From positions 1 to 62,958 of the forward strand of contig CAWVSY010000018.1 in assembly GCA_963933055.1 (NCBI GenBank): a stretch of 62,958 nucleotides of DNA, in the 5' to 3' direction. Positions 50,923 through 58,811 of the stretch are shown one piece after another. The translations under genes were made by a program, and so were the position numbers. The stretch is from Oleispira sp963933055. GTDB taxonomy: Bacteria; Pseudomonadota; Gammaproteobacteria; Pseudomonadales; Oceanobacteraceae. Position 1 is the stretch's first letter. Every line of letters begins with the position of its first letter. Under the pieces are notes generated by a model. That model made no database searches. It saw only the letters and a program-made list of their open reading frames with translations, and had not been told where the DNA came from.

Positions 50923-52836
50923 ATGGCAAAGAATTTAGTGCTTTGGGCCATCATCGCTGCGGTATTGATGACGGTTTTTAATAATTTTCAAAATGTCAGC
51001 CAAGCCAAAGAACTCAAGTATTCTGAATTCATTAGCAGTGTGCGCAGCGGCCAAGTCCAGCGCGTAAGCATTGCGGGTCAGAATATTGAAGGGGTATTGA
51101 GTAATGGTGAGAGCTTCTCATCCATTTTACCGGCCTACGACGATAAATTAATTGATGACTTGTTGAATAACAATGTTCAAGTTGAAGGTAAAAAGCCTGA
51201 GCAGCAAAGCATCTGGACTCAGCTATTAGTAGCCTCCTTTCCTATTCTAGTGATTATCGCTGTCTTTATGTTCTTCATGCGCCAAATGCAAGGTGGTGGC
51301 GGCGGTAAAGGCGGTCCGATGTCATTTGGTAAGAGCAAGGCTAAATTGCTAAGCGATGATCAAATCAAGACGACATTCGAAGACGTAGCGGGTTGTGATG
51401 AAGCAAAAGAAGACGTTAAAGAACTGGTCGACTTCTTAGTTGATCCGGGTAAATACCAGCGTTTAGGTGGTCGAATTCCTCGTGGCGTACTGTTAGAAGG
51501 CCCTCCAGGAACAGGTAAAACATTATTGGCGAAAGCAATCGCTGGTGAAGCCCGCGTCCCATTTTTCTCTATTTCTGGTTCTGACTTTGTAGAAATGTTT
51601 GTGGGTGTGGGTGCATCTCGTGTACGTGACATGTTTGAGCAAGCGAAGAAGCAAGCGCCTTGCATTATCTTTATTGATGAAATCGATGCAGTAGGTCGCC
51701 ATCGTGGCGGCGGTCATGGTGGTGGTAACGATGAGCGTGAGCAAACATTGAACCAGCTATTGGTTGAAATGGATGGCTTTGAAGCGAATGATGGTGTGAT
51801 TGTTATTGCTGCAACTAACCGCTCAGATGTATTAGATAAAGCGCTATTGCGACCTGGGCGTTTTGACCGTCAGGTTGTGGTTGGTTTGCCGGATGTTCGT
51901 GGTCGTGAGCAAATTCTAAAAGTTCACATGCGTAAAGTACCGATTGCGGATGATGTAAAAGCATCGGTTATTGCTCGTGGCACGCCTGGTTTTTCGGGTG
52001 CCGATTTAGCTAACCTTGTAAACGAATCTGCTCTTTTCTCGGCGCGTTCGATGAAAAGTCTCGTTACGATGGAAGAGTTTGAGAAAGCCAAAGATAAAAT
52101 CATGATGGGTGCTGAACGCAAGACCATGGTGATGACTGAGAAAGAAAAAGAAAGTACGGCTTATCACGAAGCGGGTCACGCTATTGTAGGTTATTTATCA
52201 GAAGAACATGATCCTGTGCACAAGGTGACGATTATTCCTCGTGGTCGTGCGCTGGGTGTTACTTTCTTCTTGCCCGAAGCGGATCGCATTAGCGAAAGTC
52301 GCCGTAAGATTATGGGTGATATTGCGACGGCTTATGGTGGTCGAATTGCAGAAGAAATGCTTTATGGAAAAGAAGGCGTAAGTACGGGAGCTTCGCAAGA
52401 TATTAAGATGGCGACGCACTTTGCTCGAGCGATGGTTGTTAACTACGGTTTGTCAGAGACTTTGGGGCCGTTAGATTATGATTCTCGTGATTCCGATGGT
52501 ATTGGTTCTCGTCATGTATCTAATGAAACGTCACGTTTGATTGACCAAGAAATCAAGCGCATTACCGAAGAGTGTTATGCTCGCGCTGAAAAAATCTTAG
52601 ATGAAAATCGCGATATTTTAGAATCAATGAAAGTCGCATTGATGGAATATGAAACGATTGATTCTGAGCAGGTAAAGGATTTGATGAATCGTCAGCCTGT
52701 GCGTTTACCAGCATCTTGGGATGACAAAAATGGTGGTTCTCCAGCCTCTTCTAATAAAGAAAAAGAGGTTGAAGAAGCAGATTTAGGCAAAGATAATGAT
52801 GCTGATGATACTGCTGGCGACAAAGTTGACGTTTAG
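50923..52836 (+). CDS. ftsH: ATP-dependent zinc metalloprotease FtsH
   Basis: A 637-residue inner-membrane AAA+ protease that removes misfolded membrane proteins and regulators such as LpxC. Two transmembrane helices (about residues 2-22 and 101-120) flank a periplasmic domain. Walker A GPPGTGKT, Walker B IIFIDEID and the SRH arginines (RPGRFDRQ) form the ATPase; HEAGH is the zinc site (about residue 415). The C-terminal tail is acidic, as in FtsH. I use ATG 50923: AGAGGT sits at proper distance, while ATG 50914 is too close. Confidence 0.97.
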   Translation: MAKNLVLWAIIAAVLMTVFNNFQNVSQAKELKYSEFISSVRSGQVQRVSIAGQNIEGVLSNGESFSSILPAYDDKLIDDLLNNNVQVEGKKPEQQSIWTQLLVASFPILVIIAVFMFFMRQMQGGGGGKGGPMSFGKSKAKLLSDDQIKTTFEDVAGCDEAKEDVKELVDFLVDPGKYQRLGGRIPRGVLLEGPPGTGKTLLAKAIAGEARVPFFSISGSDFVEMFVGVGASRVRDMFEQAKKQAPCIIFIDEIDAVGRHRGGGHGGGNDEREQTLNQLLVEMDGFEANDGVIVIAATNRSDVLDKALLRPGRFDRQVVVGLPDVRGREQILKVHMRKVPIADDVKASVIARGTPGFSGADLANLVNESALFSARSMKSLVTMEEFEKAKDKIMMGAERKTMVMTEKEKESTAYHEAGHAIVGYLSEEHDPVHKVTIIPRGRALGVTFFLPEADRISESRRKIMGDIATAYGGRIAEEMLYGKEGVSTGASQDIKMATHFARAMVVNYGLSETLGPLDYDSRDSDGIGSRHVSNETSRLIDQEIKRITEECYARAEKILDENRDILESMKVALMEYETIDSEQVKDLMNRQPVRLPASWDDKNGGSPASSNKEKEVEEADLGKDNDADDTAGDKVDV

Positions 52837-52862
52837 TAGTGAGAGTAATTGATCTCTAAAAT

Positions 52863-52885
52863 AACGGGCTGCGGCCCGTTTTTTT
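52863..52885 (+). terminator. ftsH rho-independent terminator
   Basis: AACGGGC (52863-52869) pairs with GCCCGTT (52874-52880) with a four-base loop, followed by a run of seven Ts. It separates ftsH from folP, 25 bp downstream. Confidence 0.88.
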
Positions 52886-52909
52886 ATGGCAAATTTTTAA
52901 GTGTATTGA

Positions 52910-53776
52910 ATGAATTTGAGTGGTATGAAAGATAAGCTATTAGCATGTGGTGTTCGCGGCGGTAAGGTTCAGCAGCTGGATTTAGATCGCTGCAATGTCA
53001 TGGGGATTTTGAATGTGACGCCAGATTCCTTTTCTGATGGTGGTTCGTATAATCATCTTGATAAAGCCTTATTTCATGCAGAAAAGATGATCAATCAAGG
53101 TGCTACCTTGATAGATGTGGGTGGAGAATCAACACGGCCAGGTGCCGATAAAGTTTCATTGCAAGAAGAGCTTGATCGAGTTATTCCTGTGGTTGAGGCC
53201 ATTCATAAAAACTTAGATACCATTATTTCTGTTGATACCAGTACTCCAGAGGTGATTCTCCAATCTGCAGCGGTAGGAGCAGGTCTGATTAATGATGTAA
53301 GGGCTTTGCAGCGTGAAGGCGCTTTAGCCGCTGCGGCCTCAACCGATCTACCTATTTGCTTAATGCATATGCAGGGGCAGCCCGATACGATGCAGCAAGC
53401 TCCAAGCTATGACGATGTCGTTAGCGATATCCATGCATTTTTGGCTGAAAGAATGGATGCTTGTGCTGCGGTTGGTATTAGAAGAGAGCGCCTGATTCTT
53501 GATCCAGGTTTTGGCTTTGGTAAAGCTTTAGAGCATAATTACCAGCTATTAAATCAATTAGAAACATTTCATAAATTAGGTTTGCCGTTATTGGTGGGGA
53601 TTTCTCGCAAGACCATGATTGGTAAAATTCTAAATGATCGGCCTGCCGATCAACGCTTGATAGGCAGTATCGCTGCGGCTGTTATTGCTGCAATGAAAGG
53701 CGCGTCTATTTTACGAGTTCATGATGTTGCTGAGACTTATGATGCTGTAAAGATTGTAGAAGCGACTTTAGGTTAA
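52910..53776 (+). CDS. folP: Dihydropteroate synthase FolP
   Basis: A 288-residue TIM-barrel enzyme that joins p-aminobenzoate to dihydropterin pyrophosphate, the sulfonamide target. Motifs in order: MGILNVTPDSFSDGGSY (about residues 31-47), DVGGESTRPGA, LILDPGFGFGK and LVGISRKTMIGK. Length and order fit. ATG 52910 or ATG 52925 could be the start; neither has a clean ribosome site. folP-glmM order is conserved after ftsH. Confidence 0.96.
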   Translation: MNLSGMKDKLLACGVRGGKVQQLDLDRCNVMGILNVTPDSFSDGGSYNHLDKALFHAEKMINQGATLIDVGGESTRPGADKVSLQEELDRVIPVVEAIHKNLDTIISVDTSTPEVILQSAAVGAGLINDVRALQREGALAAAASTDLPICLMHMQGQPDTMQQAPSYDDVVSDIHAFLAERMDACAAVGIRRERLILDPGFGFGKALEHNYQLLNQLETFHKLGLPLLVGISRKTMIGKILNDRPADQRLIGSIAAAVIAAMKGASILRVHDVAETYDAVKIVEATLG

Positions 53777-53855
53777 TATCATGAGTGATATCCGGCGCTT
53801 TTATTACGCTATTGGCCGAGATGATAAATAATAATGTCCAAGGAATGATTAGATA

Positions 53856-55190
53856 ATGAGTAGAAAATATTTTGGTACCGATGGTATTCGTGGTGAAGTA
53901 GGTACGTACCCAATTACCCCTGAATTTGTCATGAAGCTAGGCTGGGCGGCCGGCAAGGTATTTGCGAAGCAAGGTAAAAGTAAGATATTAATTGGTAAAG
54001 ATACACGAATTTCAGGCTACATGTTTGAGTCTGCTCTTGAAGCGGGTTTGACGGCTGCAGGCGTTAGTAGTGGTATGCTAGGTCCAATGCCAACGCCAGG
54101 TATTGCTTATTTGACGCGTACTTTTCATGCCGATGCTGGCATCGTAATTAGTGCTTCTCATAACCCGTTCCAAGATAATGGTATTAAATTTTTCTCAGGT
54201 GATGGCACCAAACTTGATGATGATATTGAGCTTGAAATTGAGAAGTATCTTGATGAGCCAATGACGACCGTCAAGTCCGATCAGCTTGGTAAAGCATTTC
54301 GAATTAATGATGCGGCTGGTCGTTATATTGAATTTTGTAAAAGTACGGTGCGTCGTTTAAAACTAAAAGGTAAACGTATCGTTTTAGATTGTGCTCATGG
54401 CGCAACGTATCAGATTGCTCCGGCAGTTTTTGAAGAGCTAGGCGCTGAAGTGATTGCAATTGGGGTAAGTCCTGATGGACTCAACATCAATAAAGATATT
54501 GGCTCAACGTCACCTAAGCAGCTGCAGCAGAAAGTGATCGAAACGCGCGCAGATCTTGGGATTGGCTTTGATGGCGATGGCGACCGTGTAGTGATGGTCG
54601 ATGAGAAGGGTGAGGTGGTTGATGGTGACGAGTTGCTTTACATCATGGCCATGCATGCTCGTAGTCGGAAGCGTTTGGGGGGCGGCGTTGTAGGTACCTT
54701 GATGAGCAATCTAGGTCTAGAGCTTGCCCTAAAGAAAGAAAAAATCGATTTTGTGCGTGCCAATGTGGGTGACCGTTATGTTATGCAGCAATTAAAAGAG
54801 CACAATTGGCGCTTTGGTGGTGAATCATCTGGCCATCTTTTATGCTTAGATTCAACTTCTACGGGTGATGGCGTTGTGGCAGCGCTGCAAATCATGATGG
54901 CACTGCAAGATTCAGGAAAAAGCTTGTTTGAGCTTAAGTCTGGAATGACCAAGTGCCCTCAGACCATGATTAATGTTCGCCGTAATAAAAATGTCGATGT
55001 TAATAAAGATAAAACAATTCAGGAAGCTGCGGCAGAAGTCGAAGCTGAACTTGCAGGTCGTGGACGTGTTTTATTGCGTGCGTCAGGTACAGAGCCTGTG
55101 GTTCGAGTGATGGTTGAAGGTGAAAATGGTGCCTTAGTTGCTGAAAAAGCACAGCAATTAGCCAATATTGTAGCCGAAATCCTATCTTAA
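53856..55190 (+). CDS. glmM: Phosphoglucosamine mutase GlmM
   Basis: A 444-residue enzyme converting glucosamine-6-phosphate to glucosamine-1-phosphate for peptidoglycan and LPS precursors. The phosphoserine loop is in ISASHNPFQDNGIKFFS (about residues 99-115), the magnesium loop in GFDGDGDRV (about 240-248), the sugar loop in GGESSGH and the phosphate loop in RASGTEPVVRVM. ATG 53856 has AAGGAA upstream. Confidence 0.97.
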   Translation: MSRKYFGTDGIRGEVGTYPITPEFVMKLGWAAGKVFAKQGKSKILIGKDTRISGYMFESALEAGLTAAGVSSGMLGPMPTPGIAYLTRTFHADAGIVISASHNPFQDNGIKFFSGDGTKLDDDIELEIEKYLDEPMTTVKSDQLGKAFRINDAAGRYIEFCKSTVRRLKLKGKRIVLDCAHGATYQIAPAVFEELGAEVIAIGVSPDGLNINKDIGSTSPKQLQQKVIETRADLGIGFDGDGDRVVMVDEKGEVVDGDELLYIMAMHARSRKRLGGGVVGTLMSNLGLELALKKEKIDFVRANVGDRYVMQQLKEHNWRFGGESSGHLLCLDSTSTGDGVVAALQIMMALQDSGKSLFELKSGMTKCPQTMINVRRNKNVDVNKDKTIQEAAAEVEAELAGRGRVLLRASGTEPVVRVMVEGENGALVAEKAQQLANIVAEILS

Positions 55191-55198
55191 TTTCGTTT

Positions 55199-55230
55199 TT
55201 AGCCATCTACTACTTGAGTCAGATGGCTAA
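55199..55230 (+). terminator. Hairpin between glmM and tpiA
   Basis: TTAGCCATCT (55199-55208) pairs perfectly with AGATGGCTAA (55221-55230) across 12 bases, right after the glmM stop. Six Ts precede the stem but no T-run follows, so it is a weak or partial terminator. Confidence 0.5.
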
Positions 55231-55271
55231 CTTCGCTACTATCTCGCCCTGTTTTATATCGTGAGGTGATT

Positions 55272-56015
55272 ATGCGTCGTCTATTGGTGGCTGGTAACTG
55301 GAAAATGAATGCCAGTAAGGCCATGTTAAATGAGTTGTTGTCTGGAATTACTGCAAATATTCCACAACATACTGACGTCGTTGTATTCCCACCGGCTCCT
55401 TATTTGTTGATGGCTGCTGATAAATTACAGGGCAGTTCAGTTAAGTTTGGTGGCCAGAATTTAAATGCTCACGAAAGTGGCGCTTATACCGGCGAAATTT
55501 CAGCCAGTATGTTAGTAGATTGTGGATGCGAAGCGGTATTGGTTGGTCATTCAGAACGCCGCACATTGTTCGGAGAAACTGATGCCGATGTGCTTGCTAA
55601 AACTGAAGCGGCTTTAGCGGCGGGTTTGATACCTTATGTCTGTATTGGTGAAACCCTAGCAGAACGCGAAGCGGATAAAACCGAAACGGTTATTGAACAA
55701 CAAATTAATGCGGTGTTGAACGGTTTAACGGTTCAGCAATTAGCAAAATGTGTATTTGCTTATGAGCCTGTTTGGGCGATTGGTACGGGTGAAACAGCTT
55801 CACCCGAGCAAGCGCAGCAAGTACATGCATTTATTCGCAGCTTATTAGCGGCGAAAGATGAAGAATTAGCACTGAATAGCCATGTTCTGTATGGTGGCAG
55901 TGTAAAAGCAAGTAATGCGAAAGAATTGTTTGCGCAGCAAGATATTGATGGTGGTTTGGTTGGCGGTGCATCGCTTCAAGCTGAAGAGTTTTTAGGAATC
56001 TGTAATCCAGCGTAG
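55272..56015 (+). CDS. tpiA: Triosephosphate isomerase
   Basis: A 247-residue TIM barrel interconverting dihydroxyacetone phosphate and glyceraldehyde-3-phosphate. The substrate-binding Asn/Lys are in GNWKMN (about residues 9-14), the catalytic His in VGHSERR (about 94-100), the catalytic Glu in YEPVWAIGTG (about 166-175), and the phosphate loop in LYGGSV. I use ATG 55272, five bases after GAGG; the GTG at 55266 overlaps that site. Confidence 0.97.
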   Translation: MRRLLVAGNWKMNASKAMLNELLSGITANIPQHTDVVVFPPAPYLLMAADKLQGSSVKFGGQNLNAHESGAYTGEISASMLVDCGCEAVLVGHSERRTLFGETDADVLAKTEAALAAGLIPYVCIGETLAEREADKTETVIEQQINAVLNGLTVQQLAKCVFAYEPVWAIGTGETASPEQAQQVHAFIRSLLAAKDEELALNSHVLYGGSVKASNAKELFAQQDIDGGLVGGASLQAEEFLGICNPA

Positions 56016-56043
56016 TGCTGGTGATCGCAATAGGTAGAGAATA

Positions 56044-56433
56044 ATGGAAAAGATTACCCTAGTAGTACATATATTGCTGGCCTTTGGTGTTATCGGTCTT
56101 GTTATGATTCAGCAAGGCAAGGGTGCTGATGCAGGCGCTTCTTTTGGCGGCGGTGCTTCACAAACTGTTTTTGGTGGTCAAGGTTCTGGTAATTTCTTGA
56201 GCCGTATGACAGCGATTGGCGCAGCCATCTTTTTTGTTACAAGTATGGTTTTGGCTGTTGTTGCAAGCGACAAGGCTAAAGGTATTAACGATTTGGGTAT
56301 TCCAGCACAAGAAACGATAGAAATTCTTGAGCAAGATGCACCGATTGTGGAAGAATATGCACCTGCTACCGATGCGCCTGATGTGGATGTATCGATTGAT
56401 GATGTGACTGTGCTAGAAACTCCGGCACAATAG
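56044..56433 (+). CDS. secG: Protein-export membrane protein SecG
   Basis: A 129-residue subunit of the SecYEG translocon. Two membrane helices (about residues 4-22 and 51-72) flank the conserved cytoplasmic loop IQQGKGADAGASFGGGASQTVFG. The C-terminal tail is acidic and longer than needed. Position after tpiA and before tRNA-Leu is standard. Confidence 0.95.
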   Translation: MEKITLVVHILLAFGVIGLVMIQQGKGADAGASFGGGASQTVFGGQGSGNFLSRMTAIGAAIFFVTSMVLAVVASDKAKGINDLGIPAQETIEILEQDAPIVEEYAPATDAPDVDVSIDDVTVLETPAQ

Positions 56434-56455
56434 CAGTGGCAAGCAGTAAGAATTT

Positions 56456-56542
56456 GCGGATGTGGTGAAACTGGTAGACACGCCACCTTGAGGGGGTGGT
56501 GGGCTTACGCCCGTGGGAGTTCGAATCTCCCCATCCGTACCA
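56456..56542 (+). tRNA. tRNA-Leu (anticodon GAG)
   Basis: An 87-nt tRNA with acceptor GCGGATG pairing with CATCCGT (G1-U72 wobble, as in E. coli tRNA-Leu), discriminator A and encoded CCA. The anticodon stem ACC-TTGAGGG gives anticodon GAG, reading CUC/CUU. The long variable arm (about 15 nt, GGGCTTACGCCC) marks it as class II. TTCGAAT is the T loop. It follows secG by 22 bp and is ended by a terminator. Confidence 0.96.
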
Positions 56543-56600
56543 ATTCGCTTTTTTAGTCGATCAGGCATATAATTGCCGCAGATTAGAAAAGCAAAGCAAG

Positions 56601-56623
56601 AAGCCCCACATTTGGGGCTTTTT
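56601..56623 (+). terminator. Terminator after tRNA-Leu
   Basis: AAGCCCCA (56601-56608) pairs perfectly with TGGGGCTT (56613-56620) over a four-base loop, then five Ts. Confidence 0.9.
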
Positions 56624-56649
56624 GTTAGGCGTCATTTTTTATAAATTTG

Positions 56650-56742
56650 CGCCGAATAGAGAGAGTTAATGACCGCGTTGTGCGATTTTACTCTCTTGTC
56701 TGCAATGGGTTACGCGGACTGGGCATGTATTGCCCAGTTTTT
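56650..56742 (+). promoter_or_regulatory. Structured leader with terminator ahead of rimP-nusA-infB
   Basis: AGAGAGT (56660-56666) can pair with ACTCTCT (56690-56696). Inside its loop CCGCGT (56673-56678) can pair with ACGCGG (56712-56717), which borders a GC stem: ACTGGGC (56718-56724) and GCCCAGT (56732-56738) plus a T-run to 56742. The terminator stands 65 bp before rimP, so it probably acts as an attenuator, and the two upper pairings could compete with it. In E. coli this position holds the metY tRNA gene; none is here. Confidence 0.55.
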
Positions 56743-56806
56743 GTTTCTGGCGTTTGAAAGTCGCAGATTTTTTTATGAAATGTACAGAATTTAAAGGTTA
56801 CTAAGC

Positions 56807-57268
56807 TTGGCTAGTAAAGAAGAACTATTACGTGAAATGATTGCTCCGGCTATCGAGGCTATGGACTTGACCCTTTGGGGGCTCGAATATTCAGCTCAGG
56901 GCAAGCATTCAGTTTTACGCATCTACATCGATCATGAGAACGGTGTAAACGTTGATGATTGCGCATCTGTCAGTCGACAAGTGAGCGCAATCATGGACGT
57001 AGAAGATCCTATTAGCCAGGAATATACCCTGGAAGTGTCATCACCGGGTATGGACCGCCCGTTGTTTACTCTAGAACAGTTTACCCAATACATTAACGAG
57101 TGGGCTGAGATCCGTTTGCGTATGCCATTTGATGGTCGTCGTAAATTTAAGGGTGTCATCACTAATGTTGAAGATCAGGATGTGGTTGTGCGAGTTGATC
57201 AGCACGAATACTTACTGCCTATCGACATGATTGAAAAAGCACACGTTATCCCCCAATTCAAGGACTAG
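56807..57268 (+). CDS. rimP: Ribosome maturation factor RimP
   Basis: A 153-residue 30S assembly factor. The family pattern is seen in LWGLEYSAQGKHSVLRIYIDH, GVNVDDCASVSRQVSAIMD and YTLEVSSPGMDRPL (about residues 22-90), followed by an Sm-like C-terminal domain. The start is TTG 56807 with AAAGG upstream. nusA begins 19 bp after the stop. Confidence 0.95.
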   Translation: MASKEELLREMIAPAIEAMDLTLWGLEYSAQGKHSVLRIYIDHENGVNVDDCASVSRQVSAIMDVEDPISQEYTLEVSSPGMDRPLFTLEQFTQYINEWAEIRLRMPFDGRRKFKGVITNVEDQDVVVRVDQHEYLLPIDMIEKAHVIPQFKD

Positions 57269-57287
57269 ACAGAGAGCGAGGCTAGAA

Positions 57288-58784
57288 ATGAGTAAAGAAA
57301 TACTTCTGGTCGCGGAAGCGGTTTCAAACGAAAAAGGCGTTGATAAAGAAATTATTTTCGATGCGATTGAATCCGCATTAGCAACGGCGACGAAAAAACG
57401 TTACGAAGACGAAGATGCAACTATTACTGTAAATATTGATCGCCGCAGTGGTGATTATGTAACTTTCCGTAGCTGGTTAGTAGTAGGTAATGATGTAGTA
57501 CCAGGCTTAGGTGATGAGCTAACGCTAGAAGAAGCGTTAGAAATCGATGAAAACCTTAAGCCAGGTGATGTATATGAGACTGAAGTCGATAATATCGGTT
57601 TTGGTCGTATTGGCGCACAAGCCGCGAAGCAGATCATTGTACAAAAAGTACGTGAAGCTGAGCGTGCTATGGTGGTTGAACAATACGAAAATCGCGTAGG
57701 CGAGTTAGTTAGCGGCAGCGTTAAAAAAGTAACTCGTGATAACGTGATTGTTGATTTAGGTAATAACGCTGAAGGCTTATTACCTAAAGATCAGTTAATC
57801 GGACGTGAAATTGTTCGTATGGGCGATCGTGTACGTGCTGTATTAGATTGCATTCGTCCAGAAAATCGTGGACCTCAATTGATGCTGAGCCGAACTGTGC
57901 CAGAAATGATGATTGAGTTGTTCCGCATTGAAGTGCCAGAAATCACCGAAGAAGTGATTGAAATTAAAGGCGCTGCTCGTGATCCTGGTTCTCGTGCCAA
58001 GATTGCTGTGAAAACTAATGATGGCCGCATGGACCCTGTTGGGGCTTGTGTGGGTATGCGTGGTTCTCGTGTGCAAGCGGTAACGAATGAATTGGGTGGT
58101 AACGAGCGTATTGATATCGTGCTTTGGGATGATAACCCAGCGCAGCTTGTTATCAATGCCATGGCACCTGCCGAAGTTAGCTCCATCATCGTTGATGAAG
58201 ATTCTAACTCGATGGATGTTGCCGTAGCTGCAGACAATTTAGCGCAAGCGATTGGCCGTGGTGGACAAAACGTACGTTTGGCTTCTGAGCTTACTGGCTG
58301 GGAAATCAACGTAATGACGGAAGCCGCAGCAGCTGAAAAACAAAATCAAGAAGCCGGTAGCATCATTGATGAATTTACCGAACAACTTGATATTGATGAA
58401 GATTTTGCAGAAGTGTTAGTTGAAGAAGGTTTCACAACACTGGAAGAAGTTGCTTATGTTCCAATTGCTGAAATCATTGCTATAGAAGGCCTTGATGAAG
58501 GTATTGCAACAGAACTTCAAAATCGCGCTAAAGATGTGCTATTGACTCGAGCGATTGCTTCTGAAGAAAAATTAGAAGAAGCAGAGCCTGCTGAAGACTT
58601 GCTAGCAATGGAAGGCATGGACAAACACCTTGCTCTTGTATTAGCAAGCCAAGGCATTTGCACAATGGAAGATCTAGCAGAGCAAGCCATCGACGACATT
58701 ATTGACGTTGAAGGCATGACAGAAGAAAAAGCGTCAGAGCTTATTATGACTGCTCGTAAGCCTTGGTTCGAAGACGCTGAGTAA
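57288..58784 (+). CDS. nusA: Transcription termination/antitermination factor NusA
   Basis: A 498-residue RNA-polymerase-binding protein. Domains in order: N-terminal domain (about 1-125), S1 (about 135-200), KH1 and KH2 (about 230-345; GACVGMRGSRVQAV and AIGRGGQNVRLA), then two acidic repeats (about 365-495) as in E. coli NusA. NusA regulates pausing and helps tell ribosomal RNA from other transcripts. I use ATG 57288 (GAGCGAGG upstream); the ORF opens earlier at 57231, inside rimP. Confidence 0.97.
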   Translation: MSKEILLVAEAVSNEKGVDKEIIFDAIESALATATKKRYEDEDATITVNIDRRSGDYVTFRSWLVVGNDVVPGLGDELTLEEALEIDENLKPGDVYETEVDNIGFGRIGAQAAKQIIVQKVREAERAMVVEQYENRVGELVSGSVKKVTRDNVIVDLGNNAEGLLPKDQLIGREIVRMGDRVRAVLDCIRPENRGPQLMLSRTVPEMMIELFRIEVPEITEEVIEIKGAARDPGSRAKIAVKTNDGRMDPVGACVGMRGSRVQAVTNELGGNERIDIVLWDDNPAQLVINAMAPAEVSSIIVDEDSNSMDVAVAADNLAQAIGRGGQNVRLASELTGWEINVMTEAAAAEKQNQEAGSIIDEFTEQLDIDEDFAEVLVEEGFTTLEEVAYVPIAEIIAIEGLDEGIATELQNRAKDVLLTRAIASEEKLEEAEPAEDLLAMEGMDKHLALVLASQGICTMEDLAEQAIDDIIDVEGMTEEKASELIMTARKPWFEDAE

Positions 58785-58811
58785 TAGATTCACTCGGCCT
58801 AGGAGAGATGC

